IMG/VR virus record: IMGVR_UViG_3300049432_000035
Span: 1-43,722 of that record
DNA length: 43,722 bases
Reading direction: 5' to 3' (one strand)
Origin: a virus
Below, piece by piece: positions 24,896-33,187 of this stretch. How positions within the stretch are numbered: position 1 is the first letter of the stretch; the number at the start of each line of letters is the position of its first letter. The notes under the pieces were generated by a model. The model worked only from the letters and a program-made list of their open reading frames with translations, did no database searches and was not told the DNA's origin. The position numbers and the translations under genes are program-made.

Positions 24896-25406
24896 GGCTC
24901 ACCTCTTCTCTTTCCGCAATCGCACGATGGGCCTCTTTGGCCTCAGATTCCGTGAGGACCCTATCTGGCAGGGGACGATACACCCGGTCTACAAACTCCT
25001 GGTCGGAATCCTTAGCTTTCTGCCCACGGAGAATCAGAGCCTTCCCTGCTTCCAACGTGTAGGGGTCCATGTAGCCTGCCGGGTTGGGGATGCCTGCGGG
25101 GTCGATATCGGTTCCTGGGGCGGGGGTGAACCGCTCCACATATTCTAGGCCCCGAGATGCCGCTAGCGCCCGCGCCTCTGAGTGGGAGTGGACGGTGACA
25201 GGCTCAGGACCATAGTTATGGAGGACCATGCCCCCCGGTATCTGGTCCTGTATGTAGCTGGACTTCTTGAGGGACCGCTCTAGCTCCTCTTGCCGCTCCC
25301 GGCTCCTCGTGTGACCATGCGGGCAGAAAGGCCACTCGCCTGACTCCAGCACCTTCCCGCACTTCCCACAGACGGTGCGGCCTTCCTCATTGATGTAATC
25401 CTCCAT
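24879..25406 (-). CDS. Zinc-ribbon protein of the portal-scaffold region
   Basis: Encodes 175 residues; ATG at 25406 follows AGAGGTGAG. The N-terminus holds VCGKCGKVLESGEWPFCPHG, a CxxC...CxH ribbon, then helices and ELEYV/VHSHSEARALAASRGLEY. Zinc-ribbon proteins with this WPFCPHG ending are common in phage morphogenesis clusters, with no known function. It follows dyad site 13. Confidence 0.7.
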   Translation of the reverse strand: MEDYINEEGRTVCGKCGKVLESGEWPFCPHGHTRSRERQEELERSLKKSSYIQDQIPGGMVLHNYGPEPVTVHSHSEARALAASRGLEYVERFTPAPGTDIDPAGIPNPAGYMDPYTLEAGKALILRGQKAKDSDQEFVDRVYRPLPDRVLTESEAKEAHRAIAEREEVSRGRKR

Positions 25407-25422
25407 CTCTCACCTCTGAAAG

Positions 25423-25436
25423 TGTAATCAATTACA
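25423..25436. repeat. Dyad site 13, TGTAATCAATTACA
   Basis: Centre variant (CA). Between the portal stop (25439) and the ribosome site of the 24879-25406 gene. Confidence 0.95.
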
Positions 25437-25438
25437 CC

Positions 25439-27478
25439 TTACTGCTGAGTCTCCCGATGATTAGGGGCTCCAGGCGCATTCTGCCTACCCCCAGACTTCC
25501 CGGCCTCGTGAGCGTTGGTCTGAGCATCGGCGTGCTGGGGCTGCTGGCTCATCATCGCCTGCTGAAGCGTCATCACGCACTTGGAGGGGTCATAGCCAAA
25601 AGAGCGGAATAGCCGCTGGAGCACGGGGACACGATTGACTAGGGGGTCCCCCTTGACCTGATTATACAGGTTCAAGTTCTGCTGGCGGTCCTGAGCGGTA
25701 TCCACGTCCATCTGAGAGTCTGGGGCGATGTCGTAGAGCCAGCGACCGGACACCATCTTCCCAGTCCACGCCTGCATCCGAGCGGCCCCGTCCTCCCCAG
25801 TAATCTTGGCCCACTGTTGCTGTGTGGTGTAGCGCATGGTCAGGATGTCAATCAGCCTGACCCCATCAAGGAAGTGGTCAATGACGCGGCCCCGTTCCTT
25901 CTCATTGCGGCCCTGCACCGCCCGCTGGATGGTCTGGATTTCTGTGGCTGACCGGACGGTATCCTCACTGGCCCCAGACGAATTGGCAGAGATGCCCAAC
26001 GTCTCATCCATGTTCTGTTGCAACATGGCGTCCAGCCGGTAGTCATCCTGGGTGCGAGTGGGCTGGGCGATAGTGATAGCCACGGATTCCTTGCCCTTAT
26101 CCAGCGACCCATCAGCTACAGCAATCCAATCTCCCGGCTTGGAGTTGCGGACCTTCGCAACATCCCCATCCTCCAACTTTCCAGAGTCGTAGAGGACTTT
26201 ACCGATGGCGGCATCCCGCAAGGCCACACCCTGTTGGCGGCTGGTATTGAGCTGCTTGGCGAGGTTGTTGGTGAAGGCTGAATCTGACGGGGGGTATTGG
26301 GAATCCGCCAAGTCCCGAATGGTGCAGGTTCGATAGGGGAAGCGGTCAATCGAATCCTCAGTCAGTTCTCCAGTCTCGGTGAACGTCTGGTCAGGACAGG
26401 GCCGATGGACTACCGGGCGGTCTTTGATATGGTCGAGGAATATCAACTGATGGAGCTTCCAGGGGTGCAGCTCTCCCGGCACGTAGTAGGCTGCTTTGTA
26501 GAACAGCTCCACCCCCGTAATGACCTTAGGCGTCACATCCGTATCATTCTTATGCTTGTAGCGGCGCTCATCCGTCGTTTCCTTCAACTCCTCCACCTCG
26601 ATATTGAAGGCGGCAGCGGCTTGAGAGGGCAGCATAGAAAAGTGCATCCCCTCAAAGGTGGAATCCTCATCAATCATGGTGCTATAGCACAGCGGGTCAG
26701 ACACCCGCTTGAGAGGGGAGTAGCGTCTCCAGTAAATCTCCTCAAAAACAATCACCGGCTCCTCGGTCATTTGAGGCTGGCCAGTCATCGGGTCCATTTG
26801 AGGAACCACCGGAGGCTGAGGAGTAGGCTGCAACCCCAGCACGTTCCCCGACTGCATGGGAGGCGTCCAATTCGGGTCAGGCCCCATGACCGGCTTGGGC
26901 ACCATCTTGGTCACGGCCTTATACCCAAGTTTGGAGCACCCCAGCCCAGCCCACGCCAGTTGGTCAAAGACGATTTGGTCAAAGAGCCGATTGACCTTGA
27001 TACCATCCCGCCCCAACTTCTTATTGAGGTATTCCTGCTTGACGGAGATGATGTCCGAGAGCTGGAGCATCTGGGGTTGCCCCGTCTGGGGATTGATGGG
27101 ACCGGGCTGCACATTGTCAGCCGGACTGTTGGGGGCAGGCTCCAACGTAATGACCGGGACCTTCACAAACATCTGCCCGAGCTTGGTATGGACGTTGCGA
27201 AAGTGGCTGTTGGCGTTGACATCCTCCGCCTCCCCTGTTTTCCTCACAATAGGGGTGTAGGCGTCCATCAGGATTTTCCATGCCGCCGATTCCTTCTCCA
27301 ATCGGTCGTCACTATCCTTGATGCGCGTTAACCACTCATTCACCTCTTGCTCCTCCATTGGGATGGTGACAAGAGGATTCTCGGGGTCCGCTTGAGCATC
27401 CACGGACGGCCCAACTTCGGCCATGCCAGCCGGGGCGATATCTTGCCCTACGAGTGTGCCAACCTCAGGAGTATCCAT
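25439..27478 (-). CDS. Portal protein
   Basis: Encodes 679 residues, the size of large podovirus portals. It follows terminase and precedes the scaffold and coat genes. Portal-like features include the N-terminal helices (VNEWLTRIKDSDDRLEKESA), PVVHRPCPDQTFTETGE, an aromatic wing, a long helix with SATEIQTIQRAVQGRNEKER that fits the crown-to-stem helix, and a Gln-rich C-terminal barrel. The ATG at 27478 has no ribosome site: dyad site 14 ends 2 nt upstream. No late start with a better context is plausible. Confidence 0.8.
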   Translation of the reverse strand: MDTPEVGTLVGQDIAPAGMAEVGPSVDAQADPENPLVTIPMEEQEVNEWLTRIKDSDDRLEKESAAWKILMDAYTPIVRKTGEAEDVNANSHFRNVHTKLGQMFVKVPVITLEPAPNSPADNVQPGPINPQTGQPQMLQLSDIISVKQEYLNKKLGRDGIKVNRLFDQIVFDQLAWAGLGCSKLGYKAVTKMVPKPVMGPDPNWTPPMQSGNVLGLQPTPQPPVVPQMDPMTGQPQMTEEPVIVFEEIYWRRYSPLKRVSDPLCYSTMIDEDSTFEGMHFSMLPSQAAAAFNIEVEELKETTDERRYKHKNDTDVTPKVITGVELFYKAAYYVPGELHPWKLHQLIFLDHIKDRPVVHRPCPDQTFTETGELTEDSIDRFPYRTCTIRDLADSQYPPSDSAFTNNLAKQLNTSRQQGVALRDAAIGKVLYDSGKLEDGDVAKVRNSKPGDWIAVADGSLDKGKESVAITIAQPTRTQDDYRLDAMLQQNMDETLGISANSSGASEDTVRSATEIQTIQRAVQGRNEKERGRVIDHFLDGVRLIDILTMRYTTQQQWAKITGEDGAARMQAWTGKMVSGRWLYDIAPDSQMDVDTAQDRQQNLNLYNQVKGDPLVNRVPVLQRLFRSFGYDPSKCVMTLQQAMMSQQPQHADAQTNAHEAGKSGGRQNAPGAPNHRETQQ

Positions 27479-27480
27479 AC

Positions 27481-27494
27481 TGTAATCGATTACA
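27481..27494. repeat. Dyad site 14, TGTAATCGATTACA
   Basis: Exact core. Lies 2 nt upstream of the portal ATG, where a ribosome site should be. Confidence 0.95.
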
Positions 27495-27513
27495 CTTTCT
27501 GGCTAATGGAAGC

Positions 27514-27657
27514 CTACCGCAACCCTTGAACCAGCCGGATGAGCACCACGATGATGATGACGACCAAGAGGAGATGGATGAGACTTCCAGCTCCCAAGGT
27601 CAATCCCCCGCCGTAGAGCAGCACGAGGAGAAGAATCAGCACGAGTAAGGGGTCCAT
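27514..27657 (-). CDS. 47-aa very hydrophobic membrane protein
   Basis: ATG at 27657 follows GGTGAGGT. The product is almost entirely hydrophobic: MDPLLVLILLLVLLYGGG, a short Gly turn, then LIHLLLVVIIIVVLIRLVQG, giving two TM helices. It resembles the DUF3309-type mini membrane proteins found widely in bacteria and phages. A holin, superinfection or membrane-signalling role is possible. Its place between terminase and portal is odd. The gene ends 20 bp before dyad site 14. Confidence 0.7.
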   Translation of the reverse strand: MDPLLVLILLLVLLYGGGLTLGAGSLIHLLLVVIIIVVLIRLVQGLR

Positions 27658-27660
27658 GAT

Positions 27661-29370
27661 TTACCTCACCATTCCTGCGACTATGGGTTTATCCCTGCCG
27701 ACGATGGAGCGTAACACATCTCCCGCCGAATCTGGGACGACATAGCTGTCCTGCTTGAGCCGCTTGGGTTGAGGATGCGCCATCACACCATAGCGGAGGG
27801 TATCCCACGGATGGTCCTCCCCCGTCGTGTCCACATCATCAGGGTTATGTTTGTCCCGAACCAATCCCGGCCCTGTGCGGATGGTTGTTGGGCAATCTGG
27901 GTCAATAATGAGCCAGGGCTCACCATCTGGAGCAAGGCGAAGCCAATGGCGCAAGCGGCCCCAGCCCAGCTCTCGGGAATTGTCGGCCTTAATGAGATGC
28001 ACCCCATTACGTGCAAACGTGTCCGCATAGTCCTCTCCACTCGTGCCCTCCTTGCCCCACATCGAGGGGTCTCCGATGGATTTACTCAGGCGTCGAGTTT
28101 TGGTGGAGGGGAGCACGTCCTCTTTGGTAATCCGCTTGATGTTTTTGGCGACTTCCGCCGCCACGAGTTTATGTTTGGCATATTCCCCGTTGAACTTGTA
28201 TTCGTGGAACACATAAATGCGCCCGCTGGGGAGAATAGCCACCCAGAGCGCAATGCCGTAGTGCGGGTCGTAGCCCCAGTCCATCCACATCTCAATTTTG
28301 GACCCATCGGGGATATGCAGACGCTTGACATGCACCATCTCTGAAAACTCGGGGAAGAACTGCCCTGCGAGCGCGGTCCAGTCGCCCAAGAGGAGCTGTC
28401 GCCGCCGTTCCTTGTCATACTCAAACAAACGCGCCTCATACGTCTCATAGGTCCCGTCAGGGTCCATGTAGTAGGGGTTGTCGTAGAGCATAGCTTGGAT
28501 GAACACATGGTCATCGGGCTTATAGCGCGGATTCTCCTGTCGAATCTTCTCCACAGCCTTATCTATGTAGTAATCCTTCAGCCACAAGGTTTGAGAGCCG
28601 CCAGGATTGCTGGTCATGCCCAAACGGGGGATGAGCCGCCGCCCCATGAACCGCTTTTCGGTCCTGAGACGACCGGCCACGCCTGTAATCTGCTTCTTGA
28701 GGAAGGTCGCGCCCTCATCTGGGTAAAAGCCGTCGTAGGCGTCCCCCAAATACTTCTCCTCATCCCCAAGGTTCTGACAATGGCCAAAGATGAGGGTGGA
28801 TTCTAGGCCACGCCCATGTGTCTTGATGCGGATGCGATGCTTGGTAGACACATAATCGGCAGCCTCTACCTTCTCATAGCCAAACTTCTCGTCTTGGAAG
28901 TAGTTGTTAATTTTGGAGATTTCCCGTAGGGCCTTCTCCAGATGGTTGCGTTCTAGCTCCTCAAACGTCCTCCGCATGATGATGCCGTTGTATTCGGGAA
29001 TGGCCAGGGCATGGCGATAGGCATCATGGCGAGCGGTATGGGACTTGGAGCCTCCTGCCGCGCCCCCGAAGAGGATGTTGGGCACCTTGACCGCATGAAA
29101 GGGCACAGCCACAGGGGTGGGCATGTAGAACCACCACGGGGCCTCATTCTTATGTCGCTGGAAGTGAATGCCATAGTAGTAGCGGTCGTGCTCTAGGTAT
29201 TGCTGAATGGCCTCATCGGACCACTGCTTGAGGAAGGGGTATTTATTGTGTTCGCGGAGCCAATGGGTCCAGTGGGCATCTGTCCACTCGGGCACCGGGG
29301 GCCACTCCCCCTCTGTGCCATCAAGGGGGATAAAGCGGATAGGATTGTCTACGAGAAGGTCAATACTCAC
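27661..29370 (-). CDS. Terminase large subunit
   Basis: Encodes 569 residues. The packaging ATPase has Walker A GGAAGGSKS (102-110), Walker B-like DGFYPDEG (213-220) with catalytic Glu, and a coupling motif TSNPGG (253-258). The RNase H-like nuclease half begins DWGYDPHYGIALWVA (about residue 355-370), with a later Asp-rich segment DVDTTGEDHPWDTLRYG. It cuts and translocates DNA into the prohead through the portal. The GTG start at 29370 overlaps the upstream stop as GTGA. I cannot tell pac- from cos-type by sequence, but a circular map favours headful packaging. Confidence 0.92.
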   Translation of the reverse strand: MSIDLLVDNPIRFIPLDGTEGEWPPVPEWTDAHWTHWLREHNKYPFLKQWSDEAIQQYLEHDRYYYGIHFQRHKNEAPWWFYMPTPVAVPFHAVKVPNILFGGAAGGSKSHTARHDAYRHALAIPEYNGIIMRRTFEELERNHLEKALREISKINNYFQDEKFGYEKVEAADYVSTKHRIRIKTHGRGLESTLIFGHCQNLGDEEKYLGDAYDGFYPDEGATFLKKQITGVAGRLRTEKRFMGRRLIPRLGMTSNPGGSQTLWLKDYYIDKAVEKIRQENPRYKPDDHVFIQAMLYDNPYYMDPDGTYETYEARLFEYDKERRRQLLLGDWTALAGQFFPEFSEMVHVKRLHIPDGSKIEMWMDWGYDPHYGIALWVAILPSGRIYVFHEYKFNGEYAKHKLVAAEVAKNIKRITKEDVLPSTKTRRLSKSIGDPSMWGKEGTSGEDYADTFARNGVHLIKADNSRELGWGRLRHWLRLAPDGEPWLIIDPDCPTTIRTGPGLVRDKHNPDDVDTTGEDHPWDTLRYGVMAHPQPKRLKQDSYVVPDSAGDVLRSIVGRDKPIVAGMVR

Positions 29371-29540
29371 GCCTTCTCCGCCTCATACTCCCAGGAATGT
29401 GGCCCCTTATGGCCCCTCCGCCTGTCGCACCGAATCATGCTATGGGGAGGTGTGGCCTTCTGCTTCCAACAGAGCTGCACGCGGGGGCCAGGGATGTCCG
29501 GCACCTCGATGGTTGCCCCCCTAGCTGGCTTAGACTTCAT
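29367..29540 (-). CDS. Small Cys/His protein before terminase
   Basis: Encodes 57 residues from ATG at 29540, overlapping the nuclease stop by 11 bp and the terminase start by 4 bp (GTGA). The C-terminal half reads MIRCDRRRGHKGPHSWEY, a C...GHxGxH zinc-knuckle pattern frequent in small phage proteins. Function unknown; strict coupling suggests co-production with terminase. Confidence 0.65.
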   Translation of the reverse strand: MKSKPARGATIEVPDIPGPRVQLCWKQKATPPHSMIRCDRRRGHKGPHSWEYEAEKA

Positions 29541-29832
29541 GGGGCATATCCCTATACATTTCTCGAAGCGTGGCTCTTGTGGTAAATCCAGTCTGACTGG
29601 ACCGCCATACTTCTACATGGATGCCAAATCTTGAGAGGATGGAGTGGACTCTCTGCTGGGTGGGCTTAACCCTACGGTGCCTACGGGGCTTCACCTCTAT
29701 AAATCGAATAGTTCCATTAGGGTGGATAGCGATAAAGTCTGGCCATCCCCTAGACAATACCTCATATCCCTCACCCTCCAACCTCTCGACAGTCTCTCTC
29801 TCTGCATTATTGGAACGCGGTCTTTTTTTCAT
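29530..29832 (-). CDS. VRR-NUC (PD-(D/E)XK) nuclease
   Basis: Encodes 100 residues, the size of stand-alone VRR-NUC domains. The core GWPDFIAIHPNGTIRFIEVK supplies the PD...(E)xK catalytic set: Asp in GWPD, Glu-Val-Lys in FIEVK. VKPTQQRVHSILSRFGIHVEVW is the diagnostic Q..fh..L...G..v.v end. VRR-NUC enzymes cut branched or flap DNA such as Holliday junctions. Between the two terminase genes it may resolve branches before packaging, as T4 endonuclease VII does; that role is inferred. Confidence 0.85.
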   Translation of the reverse strand: MKKRPRSNNAERETVERLEGEGYEVLSRGWPDFIAIHPNGTIRFIEVKPRRHRRVKPTQQRVHSILSRFGIHVEVWRSSQTGFTTRATLREMYRDMPHEV

Positions 29833-29947
29833 GGGTCCCCCCGGTTTCAGACTTCCACCCCTCTACCGCCGCAGGCGTAGCCTATCCATTATTTTTCCTT
29901 CTGGGTAGCCTTATTTTTGGGCCACTTTCGCTACTATTTCGCCAAAG

Positions 29948-29961
29948 TGTAATCAATTACA
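29948..29961. repeat. Dyad site 15, TGTAATCAATTACA
   Basis: Centre variant (CA). In the 136-bp gap between the small terminase stop (29969) and the nuclease start (29832). Confidence 0.95.
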
Positions 29962-29968
29962 GTTGGCC

Positions 29969-30742
29969 CTATCGGTCAACCTCTCTGGCCTTTTTCAATA
30001 ACTCGGCCAGCTCCTTCGCCCGCTGATTCACCTCCCGCCGCTTCTTTTCTTTGGCCCGTGCTTGCTCCTTGCGCTCTGCTTTGGCTTGGGCCAATCGGTA
30101 GTCGAGGCTCCCTCCTGGCCCTCTCGCTGACCGATTTTCGGCAAGGGGGATTGGCTCAAGTCTTGGTTTGGGGGGGTCCTTATAGAGCCAGTTTCGGCGG
30201 GGCTTGGGTTCATCCTCTCGTATTCCAACCTCGCTTTCTGTAGCCTCTTCTTCGATGGTCTGTAGGGCACCCTCCATCTCCATCCCATCTTCCACTCCCT
30301 CTGTATTGTCTCTAGGGCTCGCGCTTCGCGCTTCGCCCGAGCCAATGGCCCCAGCAATAGGGCCAATTTGCACCCCCACCTTCACCGACCCTAAGGAGTC
30401 CATTGCGACTCCCACCATAAATTGCCGTCCACCCCCTCCACCCCCCTCCCCAGCCGGGTCGAGCACGCCAATATTTGGGCGGGAGAGCACCCCGATGGCT
30501 TGGTCCACATTCGCCTTCCTGACCACTCGCATGGCCAGCTTGAGCGCGTTGGACTGGATATACTGTGTGGCCACATCTGTGGTGGACCTGAGCCGCCGTA
30601 TCAGCTCATACACCGTATGAGCGGGCAGGCCCATGTCGGCCTCCACCTTCCGTGTGCTCTCCATGACCCCATATCGCGCTCGATACTTCTTGAAGAGGGT
30701 CACGGCCTCTACGATATCCGCCTCTCTGAGCTTGACTGGCAT
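29969..30742 (-). CDS. Putative terminase small subunit
   Basis: Encodes 257 residues; ATG at 30742 follows AAAGGACTT. The N-terminus (residues about 5-50) reads IVEAVTLFKKYRARYGVMES then DMGLPAHTVYELIRRLRS, a helix-turn-helix like the DNA-recognition domain of small terminases. A Gly-rich central part and a very basic helical C-terminus (AKAERKEQARAKEKKRREVN) follow; the latter may contact the large subunit. It is first in the late operon, behind a promoter with the dyad in its spacer. Confidence 0.7.
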   Translation of the reverse strand: MPVKLREADIVEAVTLFKKYRARYGVMESTRKVEADMGLPAHTVYELIRRLRSTTDVATQYIQSNALKLAMRVVRKANVDQAIGVLSRPNIGVLDPAGEGGGGGGRQFMVGVAMDSLGSVKVGVQIGPIAGAIGSGEARSASPRDNTEGVEDGMEMEGALQTIEEEATESEVGIREDEPKPRRNWLYKDPPKPRLEPIPLAENRSARGPGGSLDYRLAQAKAERKEQARAKEKKRREVNQRAKELAELLKKAREVDR

Positions 30743-30838
30743 AAGTCCTTTATTCTCCTCTACTTAATGCAGGTGCGAACGGAGCTGGAGGGGCGGAGCC
30801 CCGATAGCGTAGAGAGCACAGTATAGGGCACAGCGAGC

Positions 30839-30867
30839 AGCATAGTGTAATCGATTACAGTTGTCCA
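30839..30867 (-). promoter_or_regulatory. Late-operon promoter with dyad in its spacer
   Basis: On the minus strand TGGACA (30867-30862), exactly 17 bp, TATGCT (30844-30839). Dyad site 16 fills the spacer, so a protein bound there would exclude RNA polymerase. Predicted start about 30832, reading into small terminase. Confidence 0.55.
30846..30859. repeat. Dyad site 16, TGTAATCGATTACA
   Basis: Exact core in the spacer of the late promoter; the second motif abuts it directly at 30860. Confidence 0.95.
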
Positions 30868-30877
30868 GTCAGTCAAC
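30860..30877. promoter_or_regulatory. Second-motif site GTTGTCC-AGTC-AGTCAAC
   Basis: Imperfect inverted repeat (7+4+7) directly joined to dyad site 16. The same pair of motifs, in the same relative order, recurs at 37129-37160. Confidence 0.6.
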
Positions 30878-31166
30878 ATCTCCAGTCCATTGAATCGTGG
30901 AAGGGCATACGGCACCCCCCTACCCTAGGTGCATCGAGATTCCGGCGTGAGGGGATAGACACGCTTGGATGGGGAGGAATGTGTATGGCCTGACAGGTCA
31001 AGGCATTGATGTGCTCGACGTGGGTCACTCGGCGCGTTGGCCTCAGCTCAGGCCAGGTATAGGACAGGCATATGCCAAAACCCCTAGGGTATGGCCAGGG
31101 GAGAGGATAGCGGGACGATAGACCCATGTAGAAATGGCATAGCGAATGTCTACCCGTGGACACACA

Positions 31167-31185
31167 GTTGTCTAATTGAGTCAAC
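31167..31185. promoter_or_regulatory. Second-motif site GTTGTCT-AATTG-AGTCAAC
   Basis: Inverted repeat with a 5-nt spacer, 65 bp from dyad site 17 and upstream of the rightward genes. Member of the GTTGACW-N4/5-WGWCAAC set. Confidence 0.5.
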
Positions 31186-31249
31186 ATGTTAGGGAGACTA
31201 GGGTAAAATATACAGAGCGAAAGGGTAAGGGCGAGTAGAAAGCACACAC

Positions 31250-31263
31250 TGTAATCGATTACA
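31250..31263. repeat. Dyad site 17, TGTAATCGATTACA
   Basis: Exact core, 86 bp upstream of the first rightward gene. No clear -35/-10 pair was found around it. Confidence 0.95.
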
Positions 31264-31349
31264 CCTTGGGGAATTGCTAGGGATTCTGCGAAGTGTCAGA
31301 TAGGTGATATGGCTGGGTAATTGCTATTGCAGCTTGTGAGGTATAACCC

Positions 31350-31646
31350 ATGACACTAGCAGAATGGGCCAAAGGCTGGCCCCATAAGGTCTCTCAACAT
31401 TCATCCGGCGCAATGTGGACGCCAGACGGAGAGCTAAAGATTCATCATAGGTGTCAGGCATTCTACCTGTCTGATTACCTCGTTAGCTCAGTCTCAGGAG
31501 GCTCTATTTGGTTTGTCTCGCGTGAGCCCAGCACCATCCAAACGTGCCCTATGTGTTCTCAGCCCTACGCCTATGGACGGGCCAGCGGTGCCAGGGAGTC
31601 AGACTATTGCAGTCTGCAATGCGAGATTAGCGCGGGCAGAGACTAG
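31350..31646 (+). CDS. Small Cys-rich protein, first of the rightward block
   Basis: Encodes 98 residues; ATG at 31350 follows GTGAGGT. The end has TCPMCSQPYAYG...DYCSLQC, two cysteine pairs about 20 apart, a zinc-ribbon or FPG/MYND-like knuckle. The first half (WTPDGELKIHHRCQAFYLSD) looks folded but unfamiliar. Dyad site 18 follows its TAG stop by 3 bp. Early-protein function unknown. Confidence 0.65.
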   Translation: MTLAEWAKGWPHKVSQHSSGAMWTPDGELKIHHRCQAFYLSDYLVSSVSGGSIWFVSREPSTIQTCPMCSQPYAYGRASGARESDYCSLQCEISAGRD

Positions 31647-31649
31647 AAC

Positions 31650-31663
31650 TGTAATCGATTACA
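31650..31663. repeat. Dyad site 18, TGTAATCGATTACA
   Basis: Exact core. Only the dyad and a ribosome site (AAGAGGTGAG) separate the genes at 31646 and 31682, leaving no room for a promoter. Confidence 0.95.
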
Positions 31664-31681
31664 CTTTCAAGAGGTGAGAAC

Positions 31682-31936
31682 ATGCCGCGAAACGTGCGTA
31701 ACTTTTGGCTTGAACTGACAGTGGACGGGGCAGCAACACGGGTAGAGACTGGCCCACGGGCGAAGGATGGGGGATTCCCCCTCGTGATTCTCCAGAGGGA
31801 TGGGGGCAGCATCACGCGGGCTATGGAGATTGATGGGCGCGTGCTGTCCGATGGGTCTCTCAAGCTAACCGCTGTCGCTAAACCTGGGCAAATGGGGGAG
31901 CTGGATAGGGAGATAGAGGTAAGGACCGTCCGCTAG
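31682..31936 (+). CDS. 84-aa beta-rich hypothetical protein
   Basis: ATG at 31682 follows AGAGGTGAGAAC. Predicted beta strands alternate (NFWLELTVDG, GGFPLVILQRDGGSI, SLKLTAVAKPG, REIEVRTVR), suggesting a small barrel or SH3-like fold. No family recognised. It is in the rightward block with other short early-type genes. Confidence 0.65.
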   Translation: MPRNVRNFWLELTVDGAATRVETGPRAKDGGFPLVILQRDGGSITRAMEIDGRVLSDGSLKLTAVAKPGQMGELDREIEVRTVR

Positions 31937-31992
31937 TCCTATCCTGCGGGCTGGGCTCATGTGAGGTGAGCCCAGTGCGGAGGGTATGACCC

Positions 31993-32097
31993 ATGCGAGC
32001 GGTAATCGCAGTCGTCAGTGCAGCGATTGGAGTAGGGCTAACCGTGGCCTATGTGCTGCCAATGTATCGTGACATCGCGGCCCTACTCCCTAAGTAA
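31993..32097 (+). CDS. 34-aa single-TM mini protein
   Basis: ATG at 31993 follows GGAGGG at about 8 nt. The sequence MRAVIAVVSAAIGVGLTVAY forms one TM helix and ends MYRDIAALLPK. Short single-TM proteins like this in phage early regions often act on host membrane targets, but nothing here shows which. Confidence is limited by size. Confidence 0.5.
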   Translation: MRAVIAVVSAAIGVGLTVAYVLPMYRDIAALLPK

Positions 32098-32098
32098 A

Positions 32099-32148
32099 GG
32101 CTAGTCCCTCGCTTGTTCTCTAGCCTCATTGCATTTTGCTTTGCAAAA
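32099..32148 (+). promoter_or_regulatory. Two small hairpins before the Ala-repeat gene
   Basis: GGCTAG/CTAGCC (32099-32125) and TTTTGC-TTT-GCAAAA (32134-32148) lie in the 140-bp gap. The first could attenuate the upstream transcript. Possible promoter hexamers nearby are too weak to call. Confidence 0.3.
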
Positions 32149-32237
32149 CGCATTCGCTTATTGTAGTGCATCTGATAGGATTGTCTACAGTTTTGTTTCT
32201 CGTAAGTCTCGTTCACACAGTGATTTAGGAGGTGAGA

Positions 32238-32886
<649 letters not shown>

Positions 32887-32900
<14 letters not shown>

Positions 32901-33123
32901 GGTCTCGCGTGAGTGGCTTCGGCGCTATTGGTCTGGCTCCTGTGACGGCCATATTGTGGACCATCACCTCTCGCGTGAGCCGTCTCGCGTGAGGCCGTGG
33001 CAAAGTGTAATCAATTACACTCAGCTCTTGAAGCCTGACACGCACCCAACCGTTACGGAAAAGATACAAAATCGATGGGGCCGTTGGTCGATTTTGCTTG
33101 CAGTGCTCAAGCGGCATCATTAG
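32887..33123 (+). CDS. Possible 78-aa basic protein
   Basis: An ATG at 32887 overlaps the end of the Ala-repeat gene by 14 bp and the frame runs to TAG at 33121-33123. The product is basic with Trp and His (MPKGKVSREWLRRYWSGSCD, EKIQNRWGRWSILLAVLKRH). Dyad site 19 lies inside and encodes SVINYT, the same frame seen at other in-gene dyads. The ribosome site is weak and no family is recognised, so this may be spurious. Confidence 0.4.
33006..33019. repeat. Dyad site 19, TGTAATCAATTACA
   Basis: Centre variant (CA), about 170 bp upstream of the ParB-like gene and inside the possible 78-aa gene. Confidence 0.95.
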
Positions 33124-33187
33124 ACTAGGGCTTCGCGGTCAGGCAATCACGCAAGGCCGCAACGTCCTACCAGAAGAGGTGAGGCAC

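Larger units (their letters stand above)
30743..31349. other. 607-bp non-coding region between divergent transcription units
   Basis: No convincing gene. It holds two dyads (30846, 31250), two copies of the second motif (30860-30877, 31167-31185), the late promoter, an imperfect repeat GGCCTCAGCTCAGGCC (31039-31054), GGCATATGCC (31069-31078), CCCTAGGG (31083-31090) and an AT-rich patch GGGTAAAATATACAG near 31201. It is the natural place for divergent control, and a candidate origin or packaging-recognition site because small terminase is adjacent. Confidence 0.6.

Noticed and set aside
29856-29882. Tiny minus-strand frame MDRLRLRR upstream of the VRR-NUC gene
   Set aside because: A fair AAGGA precedes it, but eight codons cannot be supported as a leader peptide without conservation.
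30971-31126. Roughly 51-aa plus-strand frame beginning MGRNVYGL
   Set aside because: No good ribosome site and no recognisable pattern.
30873-31247. 124-aa minus-strand open frame filling the non-coding hub
   Set aside because: GTG start without ribosome site, odd composition, and it spans regulatory repeats; more likely chance.
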